Of a stretch of 64,000 nt of DNA, positions 34,016 through 46,782 are shown one piece after another (position 1 is the first letter of the stretch; every line of letters begins with the position of its first letter). The stretch is taken from contig OX485807.1 of the NCBI GenBank assembly GCA_950295325.1, positions 47,586,440 to 47,650,439 on the forward strand. The letters are read 5' to 3'. The notes beneath the pieces are model-generated. The model was given only the letters and a program-made list of their open reading frames with translations, was not told where the DNA came from and did not search any database. The translations under genes and the position numbers were made by a program. Origin of the DNA: Polytrichum commune. Lineage: Eukaryota; Streptophyta; Polytrichopsida; Polytrichales; Polytrichaceae.

Positions 34016-34881
34016 AAGACGATGGCATTGTGGCCAAGGCTAGTAGCCTTAAGCCGAGGCCAAGTCTTTTGTACCTTGAGGCTCAATGAATGGGAGAAAT
34101 GTCTCATGTGTTGACAAAGAGGCTACCACTCCTTCTTGAGCCCAAAATTCACAAGGAAGTTGGGGCTTGCCGATTGATAGAGAAAACAAGCCCACCAAGG
34201 TGCGGTTTGGAAAGGGCGAACCGCATGAGACAAAGGAGGCCGTGATACATGTAACCTTTCAATGTGGGACATTGGATTTTGTCAAAATTTCACACCAAGT
34301 GAAATAGATAAAATGCATGTCATTGTGTAGGCCGCCTTCTTTGAAACTCACATGATAGATGTGAGGTGCAAGCCGGTGTGCTTGCGGTGCATTATGATGT
34401 GTCATAATGGCAAAGAATTGAAGTTCAAATTAACAATGACTCCTATGGTAGGAGGACCTAAGTTGAATTTGGTCTTAATGGACCGAATTTATAAAATAAA
34501 ATAAAAACATAATGGTCGTGGTTCAATTGGAGCAACTCCAAGGAACGTATGGGGAGGCTAGGAAAGATGGGCCTCCCCCAAACAACATTGGTGTGATGTT
34601 GGTGAAATACAAGGATGTATTCACCAATGTGTTGCCCAAAAAAAAAAATTACCGCCAAGAAGTGAAAAATAACTTTGCTCAACGAGAGATTGAGCTCTTG
34701 AGGTATGTGGTGATAAATGAAGTTGGTGGACGAACATGAAGAATGTCAAGGCAATCCAAAAGGAGAATTGGCCCTTGATTCAAAAGGGCTTAGGTCATTT
34801 GTTGGCCTAGCCAATTAGTACCACAACTTCATTCGAGAGTTTTCTAAGGTTGCTAGGACCTTATTCAACTTATTGAGGAAA

Positions 34882-35798
34882 ATGGCTATCCCAAGAGTGG
34901 GATGAGCCTTGTCACCAAGCCTTTGGGGGGCTCAAAAACAAGTTCTCTTCGCCGCCCGTGCTTAAGTTCGCGGACTTTGACAAACCTTTTGAGGTGCATA
35001 CGGGGGCGAGTGACTTTACCATTGGCGGATGTTGAGGCAAAATGGATGGCCATTGCATATAAGAGCATGAATCTCGATGGTTGTCCGACCTTGTCCAACT
35101 TATGCAAGAAATGGCTATCCCAAAAGTGGGATGAGCTTTGCCACCAAGTCTTTAAGGAGTTTAAGACCAAGTTTTCTTCGCCGCCCGTGCTCAAGTTTGC
35201 GAAATTTGACAAACCTTTTGAGGTGCATACGGGGGCGAGTAACTTTACCATTGGCGGATGTTGATCCAAGATGGATGCCCATTGCATATGGGAGCATTAA
35301 GCTTAAAGGTTGTCAAACCTTGTGCGTCTTGTGAAAGAAATGGCTATCCCAAGAGTGGGATGAGCCTTGCCACCAAGTCTTTGAGAAGCTTAAGAGCAAG
35401 TTCTCTTCGCCGCCCGTGCTCAAGTTCGCGGAGTTTGACAAACCTTTTGAGGTGCATACGGGGGCGAGTGACTTTACCATTGGCGGATGTTGAGGCAAGA
35501 TGGATGGCCATGGCATATGAGAGCATGAAGCTCGATGGTTGTCCCACCTTGTGCGACTTGTGGAAGAAATGGCTATCCCAAGAGTGGGATGATGTTTGTC
35601 ACGAGTCTTTGGGGAGCTTAACACCAAGTTCTCTTCGCCGCCCGTGCTCAAGTTCGCGGAGCTTGACAAACCTTTCGAGGTGCATACGGGGGTGAGTGCC
35701 TTTGCCAATGGTGGATTATGTGTAAGATGGATGGCCATTGCATATGGGAGCATAAAGCTCGATGGTTGTCAAAGAAGACAACCAACTCATGACAAAGA
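34882..35798 (+). repeat. Four tandem copies of a 229-bp RNase H segment (element B)
   Basis: Units start at 34882, 35111, 35340 and 35569, exactly 229 bp apart, each coding SSPPVLKFA..DKPFEVHTGAS. Confidence 0.95.
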
Positions 35799-36239
35799 AC
35801 TTTTTTGCCGTAGTGCATTGCTTGAAGATGTGGCGACATTATATGGGGTCGCACAAAGCAAAGGTCTACATGGACAATGTGTCCTAAAAGAATTTTGACA
35901 TACAAGCGCAAGTGAGCGCCAAGTCATTGCGGAGGCATGATAGTTTGGCGCTTATGAAGGTGGATTTGATCCACAAACCGGACCGTGGAAATGTGGTGCC
36001 GGATGCGCGAAGTAGACCGGAAGAGTTCCAAGCAATGAGAACCATCCAAACCTTGTGGCTAATGTGTGCCGGCAAAGGAAACTTGTGATGCAAGATACGG
36101 GAGGGGTAAATTAACTACCCCAAAGCACAAAAGCTTTGAGGTGAGCTTCGCAAGAGCAAGGTGCTCAAAGAGGTTAAGTTGGTGGACAGATTGTTCAAGT
36201 GCAAACAAAGTCGGGTATATGTGCCACAAGGCAAGTTGA

Positions 36240-37370
36240 GGCTATCGGTTTTGAAGGAGGAATTTGATAGTCCTATTGCCGGCCATAGAGGAGAAAGAAA
36301 AAGCCGCCATAGAATGGTGTCAAAAAGGTACCATTGGCGGTGCATAAAGGAAGATATAGCCCACTTTGTGAAGGCTTGAATCAAAGTGCCAAGTGAACCG
36401 AGCCTCTTACCAAAAGCAAGGCGGCTTCTTGCAACCGTTGCCTATCCCGTTGGCGCCATGGCATGGTATGTGCATGGACTTGATCACAAGTTTGCCGGAG
36501 TCACATGGGTATGATGCCATCTTGTTGATGGTAGAGCGGTTTGCCAAGTTGGCACACATGGTGCCGATTGTGGGAACCGCCACCGCGTTGGAGACCGCAT
36601 AGCCTTTTCTCAAAGGATGGTTGAGGCACCACGGGTTGCCAAGAGTGATTGTGTGGGATCAAGATCCAAAGTTCACAAGTGCATTTTCAATGCATTTATC
36701 TAAGGAGGTCGGAATGAAACTAAGGTTTAGCACGACCTTGCATTCCCAAATGAATGGGAAATCGGAGCATGTGAATGGAGTCTTGAAGCAATACTTGAGG
36801 AACTTGGTGGGGGCGGACCAAGGAGATTGGGCGGACTATGTGGGTCGAGCGGAGTGTAATTGCAATGTAGCCACGCACTTGGCTACCAAGGGGTGGTCTT
36901 TGGTGGTGGCTTATGGAGTGGATGCGCTCCAACCTATTAACCTAGCTCTCGAGGGGGCACATTCAACACTAGAGTTCAACCAAGATGGTGAGGACTTGGC
37001 CAAGAAGCGTGAACAAGTCTTGGAGATGACCAAGTTGTTGGTGGAGAAAACCCGAAGGTGCTACGGAGTGCAAATCAATGCCGGAAGACGCGAAGTGGAG
37101 AATGAGGTGGGCCAAAAGGCGTTGTTGAATGTGAACAACTTCACTTAGCCGGAAGGCCTCACTCCAAAGTTCATGTCCAAAATTGGAGCTCCGTTTCCCA
37201 TTGTGGAACAAGTGGTCAAGGACATATATAAGTTGGAATTACCGCCGGAGATCAAAGTGCATCCGACATTTCATGTCTCATTACGAAAGTCATTTTAGGA
37301 CGACACCTTGTGGCCCGATCACAAGCAAGTGATTAGGCCACCTCCCGACCTTGTGGAGGTCATTTGGAAC
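36240..37370 (+). pseudogene. Element B integrase (interrupted)
   Basis: It parallels element A: MDLITSLPESHGYD, a stop at 36600-36602, then a 175-codon frame (36621-37148) with VWDQDPKFTS and HVNGVL, then an integrase tail near 37240-37290 broken by a stop. Confidence 0.75.
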
Positions 37371-38391
37371 ATGAGGTAAGAGGGCATCCTCAAGTGTAGG
37401 AAGCCCAAGTGAAAAGGAAAGAAAATGTACACAGGAGTACTTGGTGAAATGGTGAGGATACAATGAGAAAGAAACCGCTTGGGTGGCGGCAAGAGACATG
37501 GTGAACACCAATGAATTGGTGAAGCACTTTGAAGAAACTAAGGCTAGACATTCCAATAAAAAGAAGCGTAGGCATTGATGAGGGCATCAATCTCCTTTAG
37601 TGGGGGAGAGACTCTAGTAGCAAACATAGCTTCGAGGTTAATTGCTCCACAACATGCACTTGTTCTTTGGCTTGAGGGAATAAAGTCCAAACTTTAGTGG
37701 TGCAAAGACAAAAGTATGAGATGAGGTCCTAGTATTGTACTTGTGCTTGGTTAATGGAAGAGGGGGAATAGACATGCCAAACTAGGTTGGGTAAGCCGAG
37801 TAATTGGGGCCATGGCTTCGAGGGGCCTTGGATAAAACCAAGAAACTTCTTAGTTGTGGGCTTGTCCGGGCGGGGACAAGGTGATGGCGCGTGCTCATAA
37901 AAGTGCTACCCGCGAGCTAACGAGAGTTGGCGCATGGGAGTCATGAACCCATGTCTCGAAAGAGCAAAGTGGGAACCGAGTCGGGCGGGACTTGGCATCA
38001 CCCCCGTGCGATCGAGGCGTGGCTTAACAATGGAAAGCCATCTCGGAGTTGCAACCGAGACAACTTAGTGGAAGCGTTGAGGTCTCGCCTAGATGTGTCA
38101 CGTTAGGCTAGTGGAGCCTAACGGGGGAGGCCCCAAAGGAGGGGCAACCCAAGTGAGTCCCAAAGTAGGTGGGTCTAGTATAGGTTAGGTCCTTGGATGA
38201 GAGATCCAAGGTCGCTAATGGACCACCTAAGAACGACACCTTTGGGACTATGCCAAATTTGAAGATGCATTGTGGGGGTCGCGCCCTAAGGTAAACACAA
38301 TGCCGCACCATAGAGGATGGCAACTTGAGAATTGGTGTGCCGACTACGAGTATAGTCGATGAGGGCATCGACTCCGTTTGGTGGGGGTGAG

Positions 38392-39365
38392 TGTCGCGCA
38401 CCTCTCCATGAGGAGTGGCCGAAACACCATGGGCACAAGGGGGACCCCGGAGTGACACCCGGGACTTGTGGCGCCGTTGGTGAGAGGGCCCAAGTGATCC
38501 TAGTGTGGGTGAGGGCCCCGGGCGTTGGGAACGCCTCCCACCCACAAAGACTAGGAGGCATGAGGGTGAGGCCATGAGCTATGCGTAGCTCATGGCGTGG
38601 TGATTCTAGAATGCTCAAGATCACCTCAATCGGAGGTGTGAGCTAGGAGTTATGGCCATTTGAGTGGGGTGCTGTCCCGGGACAGCGCCCTGGTACAGCA
38701 GTGCCTGGGAGTGATTCCCGGGACTGCCAAGGTTCAAACAGGCATAACTTCCTCATGACTTGCCCGAATGGGGCAACTGAGGAGTTCATCGGCATCTACG
38801 TGAAGCGTAGATGAGGATGGAGTGGTTGGTTGTTATGATCGGACATCATACAAGGAAGTTATGATGGTCTGAAGCTGCTGGGGGGGTTCTAGGCCCAGCA
38901 GCTAAAGGAAAATGTCCACTTGGCCCCAACTCTTGGTAGAGAGACAAGAGGTTGGTTGGCGGTGGGGTAGGGGCTCCGTGTAGAGTCCTAGAGGCTTATA
39001 TGGGTGAGGTGGTGTGGCCTCACCCACCCGAGGCCGAACGGCACGGCCTTCATGGGCATTGGCCCATTGTGAGGCCATAGTTGCCTAGTATGGTTCGGGT
39101 TGTTGTAGTGTTGCTCCGGCAACGCGATGATCAACATAGGATTGGACTTCCATGGATGGAAGTCCACATCGAAGAAATGGGTTACCGATTAAGGGGTGAG
39201 TCCCGAAAGCAAAGTAGGAGGGTTGGTTCCCCTCCTTTGAATTAATGGTCCGGGGTAAGAGGAGCTAACCATTAGCATGGCGGTATGCGAAGGGTTAGCG
39301 CTCGTAACCTTTGCTAGAAAAGAAAATTGGCAAGATTGCTAAGGGGGCTAGCAAGGGTTGCGACA
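38392..39365 (+). repeat. 3' LTR of element B
   Basis: 974 bp, preceded by the purine-rich GGTGGGGGTGAG. The minus-strand reading frame of the DUF7869-like gene runs into it and stops at 39314. Confidence 0.97.
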
Positions 39366-42301
39366 CCAGGACGCAAAATGAGCATATAACCTTCATGACA
39401 ATCCACTGCAATCCGGAAAGATGGTGGGGGACGACTACTAGCAGGCCCCACGTAATGGTCGTCCACATCAAACTCCTCTCGAACCTCTCCATTTCCCAAA
39501 AGACTAGGCTCTGAAGCTTGTACATCGACTCGTGTTTGTGGCCAAAATCCATGCCTCAAAGTATGAGGGCTATCTTGGTGGAGGTCTGCCAAGGCGGCAC
39601 GAACACGTGTCCAATAATGTATCCAACTCCCATAACGATGCCAACATGATCCGCCAACATCCGCTATTTTCAAACTCTCCCAATATTGTATGAAGCCTGA
39701 TATACCTTTCAAAATATCCTCCAAATTCTTCATGGCTATTGGCTTACAAGGCCTAGGCTCCCCATCCGGTAACATGGTCTTTCCATCCACATCCACGCGC
39801 CACACAAGAAGACCCTCCGGCGGGCTCCAGTCTTGTGACGTGCACAACAACTTGTATTGCATGGCCGGGACACCATCGTCACGCATATAGAAGCGGAATT
39901 GTTGTGCCTTCGTATGCCCGATCAATCGGTGAGCTCCACTTCGAATATAAGGTTCTATAAATGCCTTGAAGTCTGGCACCTCCTCAATCATATGGGGGAT
40001 GACGGGAACGTTCTCCAAATCCATGTACGACTTCATCAATAATGGAATTGTAGGGAAATCCTCCTCCCGCAACTTCACGCTCCACCGCCCAAAAGATGCA
40101 TCAATATCATCGTGCGTGTGGCCTACCAATAGGAAGGACACAAAAACCTCCTTGAAAATGCCTTTCGCAACCAACAACGACCAATATGCAAATACATATC
40201 TGCTTTTATTGTCCTTGGCACAATTGTCCAATTGGACACGCAAAGTTGGAGGCAACTTCTTGGCAATCACGGGTTCATTGGGTGGCTCGGGCAACGAATG
40301 CAAGCATACATCTTTTCCATCCAACACCGCTTCATATAAAGGTGTTGAACCCGTGTTCTCAAATAACAATCCTGAAGAATAGGCTGGTGGTTTCTCTAAA
40401 TCACGTAAAAGCCTTGCAAATGTTCCTATCGTGTGGTTTGAATCCGCTGGATACAAATCAAGAGCATAATGAGCAAATTTGACATCACCGTGTCCATGTG
40501 CAATCATTCCTGCAATGCCAACCCAACGTGATTAGCATCTATGTATGAATAAACCATTATGAAGGAATCCATGTTCTCCAGTACATCACGGAATAAAATA
40601 CAACAACATTTAGGGTATGTCATGACATTGTTTCGAAGTTCACCTGTAACCGATACAGGCAACTTGAAAAACCCATCCGTGGCCTTGATTCGATTTGCAA
40701 AACATGGGGAGGCTGTTTTGGCATGGTCCATTTTGTCATGGATGACCGTAAGAACCTCCAAGGGCCTGGAGATGGACAAAGCTCTATTTGTGTAGTAATC
40801 ATTACGGTGTGCCTCTTGCATGTTTACGTGCTTGAAATAGTTCAATTGATGCGCTGCATATGACTCGGTGCCCATCGTGTGTGCATCCCGGAGGCGCTTC
40901 AACTTCTCGCAATTAGAGCACCTGGCAAATTTGTCCCCTCGTCTTTTTGTAATGTATTCGCTAAAGTTTTGTTTCTTGATTGCACTCAATTTTGACAATG
41001 AAATTGGCTCCAACCCAATCTTCTCGCCAACTGCATTAACGTCCAACAATATGTCTTTCCATTTTGTGCCTGTGGGAAGAACTTTCTCCACAACCTTTTC
41101 ACCGGTTGTGAGTGTGCGTGTTTTGTGCGGCATTGCATCGGCAAGAGGGACAATGATGGTTGCTAGAGTGGCCGTTGCTTGCCTTGTTGCTTCCCTAGGC
41201 TTCTTTAAACCCACATTACCATGGTGACGGGACCGGCGGCCTTCCTTGGCATAAGCAGCTTGTCTATAAAAGTCCGATTTCGACACACCGTGAATGGTGT
41301 ACCATGCCTTACAACACACGTCTATGCTTTCAATGGTGATGACCTTGCGACCCGTCCCATTCACATGTATCGCCCTATGGACATCAAGTTTTCTTGTGGA
41401 TCTTAGACGGAAATCTCCAAGCCACATTTCTTCGCGGATGACCTTCAATTTATCCCTTGGAAACAATTGGCAACAACGATGCACACAACAATCCTTTGTG
41501 GCAACTTCTCTAATGGACTCCTCCCCGAGCAACCTTTGACGTTTACAATCAGTTGCAGACGGAGCAGGACGTGCCAATGTATCGTACTTTCTTTGACCCT
41601 TGCGCGGCCGCATGTTTGATTGCACCTCCTTTTCGATTTGCATGTGTCGTTGCTCATGTTCACGCAAGCTAACTCCATCAATTGTGACATTCCTCAACGG
41701 CCACCTGCGGAGGGAGAACCTATGAGTGGGATCCACCTCGGAATGAACGACCGACTCCAATATGACAACCCCAACGTCCTCGGTGCCAAGCGGGTTTTCA
41801 TCAATGCAATCTTGCGGATGGGTGTTACGGCAAATCCCCTCCGCCACAACAACTCCACTATCGTTAAGAAGTATCACCTCCAAATTCACCCACGAAGCCC
41901 TTGAAAGTCCCGTACATTCAACAATGGGACACTGCGGTACGGAAGACGAAGGTAAATCCAAATGATCTTCATCCGCACTGTCAGCCATAGTAGCCTCCCC
42001 GACAATGTCTAGGTCATCATCAGATGCAGATGGCCAAGTGGCCATGTCATCAGATGACCAATCCCCTATTTCACTAAACCCATCCATTCTGCCTACACAC
42101 ATGAACATTGAACATTGTCTTAAAATCACAAAAATTGTAGGTTCAAATCGAAGAACAAAAAAACCATCATATATAAACAAAATTGCAAATACTCAGTGCT
42201 CATACAAGTTCATATGACTGCTATGCCATTGGGCTTGTAAAGGTTTCGGAAGGCCAGTGGCCACACCGGCACCCAGATCCCAACCACACTTAGAGGCTGG
42301 G

Positions 42302-43804
42302 TTTGGGTCGAGCGACCCAAACCTTTTGGGAGGATGGGTTCAGGCTCAATACAGAGAGCACCCACACTTAGGCGCTGGATTTGGGTCGAGCGACCCAAAC
42401 CTTCTGGCAGGATGGGTTTAGGCTCACTACAGACAGCATCCACACTTAGGGGCTGGGTTTGGGTCGAGCGACCCAAACCTTTTGGCAGAATGGGTTTTGG
42501 GTCACGACAGGGAGCACCCACACTTAGAGGGCTGGGTTTGGGTCGAGCGACCCAAACCTTTTTGCAGGATGGGTTCAGGCTCACAACAGTGAGCACCCAC
42601 AGTGTAGGGCTAGGTTTGGGTCGAGCGACCCAAACCATGAGGCAGGATGGGTTCAGGCTCACAACAATGAGCACCCACACTGTAGGGCTGGGTTTGGGTC
42701 GATCGACCCAAACCTTGAGGCAGGATGGGTTCAGGCTCACAACAAAGAGCACCCACACTGTAAGGCTGGGTTTGGGTCGACCGACCCAAACCATGAGGCA
42801 GGATGGGTTCAGGCTCACAACAGTGAGCACCCACACTGTAGGGCTGGGTTTGGGTCGATCGACCGAAACCATGAGGCAGGATGGGTTCAGGCTTACAACA
42901 GTGAGCACCCACACTGTAGGGCTGGGTTTGGGTCGATCGACCCAAACCATGAGGCAGGATGGGTTCAGGCTCACAACAGAGAGCACCCACACTGTAAGGC
43001 TGGGTTTGGGTCGACCGACCCAAACCATGAGGCAGGATGGGTTCAAGTTCAGAACAGTGAGCACCCACACTGTAGGGCTGGGTTTGGGTCGATCGACCCA
43101 AACCATGAGGCAGGATGGGTTCAGGCTCACAACAGAGAGCACCCACACTGTAGGGCTGGGTTTGGGTCGATCGACCCAAACCATGAGGCAGGATGGGTTC
43201 AGGCTCACAACAGAGAGCACCCACACTGTAGGGATGGGTTTGGGTCGATCGACCCAAACCATGAGGCAGGATGGGTTCAGGCTCACAACAGAGAGCACCC
43301 ACACTGTAGGGCTGGGTTTGGGTCGATCGACCCAAACCATGAGGCAGGATGGGTTCAGGCTCACAACAGTGAGCACCCACACTGTAGGGCTGGGTTTGGG
43401 TCGATCGACCCAAACCATGAGGCAGGATGGGTTCAGGCTCACAACAGTGAGCACCCACACTGTAGGGCTGGGTTTGGGTCGATCGACCCAAACCATGAGG
43501 CAGGATGGGTTCAGGCTCACAACAGAGAGCACCCACACTGTAGGGCTGGGTTTGGGTCGATCGACCCAAACCATGAGGCAGGATGGGTTCAGGCTCACAA
43601 CAGAGAGCACCCACACTGTAGGGCTGGGTTTGGGTCGATCGACCCAAACCATGAGGCAGGATGGGTTTAGGCTCACAACAGTGAGCACCCACACTGTAGG
43701 GCTGGGTTTGGGTCGATCGACCCAAACCTTGAGGCAGGATGGGTTCTGGCTCAATACAGAGAGCACCCACACTGTAAGGCTGGGTTTGGGTCGACCGACC
43801 CAAA
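42302..43804. repeat. 78-bp satellite: 20 units each holding one TTTGGGTCG-type palindrome
   Basis: Palindrome cores start at 42302, 42380, 42458, 42537, then every 78 bp from 42615 to 43785. Between them is a ~58-bp spacer with ATGAGGCAGGATGGGTTCAG. The first five units have centre AG and more spacer divergence; later ones have AT or AC. Because 78 is a multiple of 3, long open frames (about 400-520 codons) appear on both strands; they are repeat artefacts. The array lies about 200 bp upstream of the DUF7869-like gene start. Confidence 0.97.
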
Positions 43805-43810
43805 CAATTC

Positions 43811-46140
43811 CGCAAAATCCGCCTATTTATTCGGGTGATGCTCTATTAATCTATTTATAACCTATTTGGGACAACTGAACTCATAGATGCTTGTTGTAAT
43901 TAGCTGCTCATGAATGGAAGCGTATACAAACCGTGTATTACAGCTCCAACTTAGAGAGCTTGCAGCAATCTCAGGATTGGGACATGAAAGAAAGAACCAG
44001 CATTTGGGGGGGTTGGGCTCTTTATACTACCCGCCTCCGCTTTGGGCATCCTCTTTGGATGCCTTTCCCATCTGGTCTCCTTTGGATGTTAATTCAAACC
44101 TTCTGACTCAATTTCCCGCTTCTTGTCAATAATAGAGAATGTATATTTAGCTTGGCTCTTCGTTGCCCCAACCACCAAATGAATAATTCAACATATATTT
44201 AAAGTTGTTACCACCCTAACTTGGTCAACACTATTCTTCAACTCTTTCATAATTAGTTTTATACATGAATACACCACCACCTTCCCTATTCCCATCTCCT
44301 TTCTCCTTTTATCATTGTTGTATATTTTTCTCACATCCTTACTAATACTAAATCCCTATATGTAACTTCCATATATCACCATAGTGGATATTTAGTGTTT
44401 GAGTTTACATTTAATGTTACTTACTCTCATAGGGTTAGTAATGGGAAGTGTATGCGTTCGTTTTAAGTGTATCAAACACTAACTATCATATAACTAAAAA
44501 GGATATAAAGGTTTTGATACACTACATATGAACGCATACACTAAATACCAATAACCCTATGACAATATGTAAGATTATATCTATTAAGGGGTTTTACTCT
44601 ACTTGTAGTCAAACATTATGGTATATTTCAAACAATATATTGACAAAAGATGTGCATGTATTATAAAACTTCATATACTAAAAGTCACTAAATATAATAG
44701 TTAATGCTATTATTTAGACTCTCACATGAGGACTTATATTTTGAAAACAAATAATTAATGCCATGACAAACTTGAATAATTTGGCCAACTTTCAATTTCT
44801 GCTAATTAAAAGAACATATGTTGTGTTGTAATGTGTGCACCCAATATTGCTTCATCCTCAAGACTCCAAGTGTGACAATAACCTAGTACCTATGTGGAAG
44901 TCATTAATGGAACCCTAAACCACAAATGACATTTGGCACGTTCAATCTTCCAAGGATGTTTGAACCTATCGTGAAGTCCCTTGAACTCTACCAATGTGTG
45001 TGAGCAAAACATGCAAAGTTCAAAAGGTATGTCCTCATATCATTCACAACATGAAATCTACTTTAAATTAATATATAATATTTCACTATTCCAAATAACA
45101 TGTTAACATGAACAACATCCTATCCATTATAATCTAGTTCTTATGCTTTTCTTACCAGGTGACAAGGTTATAGGTTAATATTGTATCACCTACTTGTGAG
45201 CACAATATCGTTTATTTCCTTTAGTGCGTTCATTCGTGAAAAACCACACATCCATCTTTCACGTTTGTGAATTAGGATGTTGTGATGACAATATACATTT
45301 GTATTGGAAACTACAAGCACCAAGGCCCATGTCATTTGACCTATGTGCCATCCAGTTATGGTTTGTGTTGTTTAAGGTTTAGGGTTTAGGGTTTAGGGTT
45401 CAGGCATCATCAAACATCAAACTGAATGTTTAAATGACTTCATATGATATGTGAACTCCATGGGGTTGCAGTAGATACATTTGTAATCATTTGTTTCTCC
45501 CATGTACTTCAAATGTGAACTTCTAAGTACATATATTAATGTTCACTCTAATGCTACTTGTTAGGGTATCCATTATAGACTAGAGCATTGTCCTCTACCA
45601 ACAACCATCATATAAATTACAATACATAATCCTAAACTGTTAACCATGTGAATGGTTACCATATTTATATTATTGCACCGTGTAATTGCCTTTGTGGATT
45701 GCAATATAATTATGACTTACTCCTCTTAGACTTTGTAACACTCTCATATGATTCCATAAATTACATTATTCATACACCAAAACGATAATGGCTACATTCA
45801 ACGATGTTATCAATTCCAACGGGTGATCATTCAATTGAACACCATTAAAATATGAGTTGGTGATGGTGTTAATTTTATGGAATACCTTAGTCCACGTAGG
45901 TTTTTGACTGGTATTGAATTGCCGCTAATGAATAGCGGGTTAGAAGGCCGGGGCCGGGCGGCCAAGAGAGGCGCCGGCCCTCCTATGTCCCGCACCTAGG
46001 GGCAAGGACAACCAGGAAGGCAATCTGCCTAGGGTGGCAGGTGTCAACACCACAAGCCTCGCGGGCAACCACCTAAACCAAGGAGGTGTCGACACCTGGC
46101 AAGGTGTTGGCCCGCGAGGCTTCTGAGCCGTTGATGGGCC
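43811..46140. other. AT-rich intergenic DNA upstream of copy 3
   Basis: No gene seen. It contains a foldback element (44428-44562) and about three TTTAGGG units (45378-45400). GC content rises from about 45930, near the likely promoter of copy 3. Confidence 0.5.
44428..44562. mobile_element. Small foldback element
   Basis: About 135 bp. Both ends carry CATAGGGTTA in inverted orientation, and inner arms share GTGTATGCGTTC and AGTGTATCAAA. It is small, non-coding and MITE-like. Confidence 0.65.
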
Positions 46141-46782
46141 CGGCGCAATCTAATGGCCCGGATTCGAGGGTTTAGGGTGACCCCTTCCGCTCTCTCCTTC
46201 TCTCCCCTCCTCTTTTTTCTTTCTCTCTTTTTCTTCCTCTCTTCCTCCGCGCCAAGCGCCGCTCTTGGAAACTCCGCCGCCGCTTTCCATAGCGCCGCGC
46301 CAAGCGCTTCCTCTCGCACCTTTTGCTTTTGTCTTGGTCGCGCCGCTTCCCTTCATTCTTCTTTCTCCTTCATTCCTCTCCTCCTCTCTGATGCTTCTCC
46401 TCCTCTTCTCTCATTCTATTCCTCGTGTTATTGTCTTCCTCTTCTTATTCTCTCTTCTTGGTCCAGAGTGTTAGCTTTGAGTGAGTTCGGAGCGGTTTAT
46501 TGTGTTGAACTCCTTACTTGTTTTGTAAAATTCATGCATGGAGTGATTTTAGGTTGAGTAGAAGTGAGCACGGTCGAGTGTGATAGAAAGGTAGAGGTCT
46601 TTCAAATTAGGCCTGAGTTTGCAAGAATCAGGGGGTTTGTGAGAAAGTTTTAGGGTGCTTGAGAGATTCATTGTGTTTCTGAGATCTTTGTGAGAGTTGT
46701 TCTTTAGTGCCACAACAGAGTTTCTGAGTCTGGTTGTAAGAAGTAGATTGTGAGAGCAGCTTTCAAGAGTTTGAAAGACAAG
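46140..46782 (+). other. 5' non-coding exon of copy 3 (left end uncertain)
   Basis: A pyrimidine-rich section (46195-46240, 46340-46460) leads to a segment rich in GTGAGAG/TTTGAAAGAC that ends ACAAG|GTAAGC at 46782, a strong donor. The frame at 46153-46557 is mostly simple sequence and I do not call it a gene. The transcription start is unknown. Confidence 0.5.

Larger units (their letters stand above)
32080..39365 (+). mobile_element. Element B: non-autonomous Ty3/gypsy LTR retrotransposon, same family as A
   Basis: LTRs of 974 bp (32080-33053, 38392-39365) differ at about two positions (A/G near 32529 versus 38841, T/G near 32651). Primer site TGGTATCAGAGC lies at 33056-33067. Its interior runs parallel to element A including the missing RT palm, the four tandem RNase H units and the integrase stop. 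It also carries a private tandem repeat (33720-34015). It sits in the coding sequence of the DUF7869-like gene. Confidence 0.95.
32075..39370. repeat. Target-site duplication CCAGG of element B
   Basis: CCAGG at 32075-32079 and at 39366-39370 directly flank the LTRs. Collapsing them rejoins the minus-strand frame (LILRP with DETYAKLVW). Confidence 0.95.
31732..42087 (-). pseudogene. DUF7869-like gene split by element B
   Basis: Three colinear segments: 42087-40505, 40507-39366, and after element B 32079-31732, about 1,050 codons in total. The start MDGFSEIGDW at 42087 directly follows a good acceptor (GTGTAGGCAG). Segment 1 has several Cys/His residues (CCVHRCC..., CSNCEKLK) and DKMDHAK. Segment 2 has LRVQLDNCAKDNK and SFLLVGHTHDDIDA, the hallmark of DUF7869-like proteins found in plants and animals. 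Segment 3 has VEYYRP, NFRWKVD and DTDSIFIAWKPR. A 1-bp deletion at about 40506 shifts the frame between LALQ and MIAHGH. The acidic residues D, D and D/E suggest a transposase-like RNase H fold, but this is inference. It may itself derive from a transposon. Confidence 0.75.

Noticed and set aside
42302-43804. CRISPR-like array (regular repeats with palindromes)
   Set aside because: The spacers are themselves repeated, the period is a satellite period, and the context is a plant nuclear genome.
42210-43860. Long open frames of about 508 (+), 520 and 401 (-) codons with FGST/LGRSTQT repeats
   Set aside because: They arise because the 78-bp satellite period is divisible by three; both strands are open at once, and the sequence is only the repeat.
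46153-46557. 134-codon frame in the 5' exon of copy 3
   Set aside because: Mostly Ser/Leu/Phe from pyrimidine repeats; no counterpart frame in copies 1 or 2.
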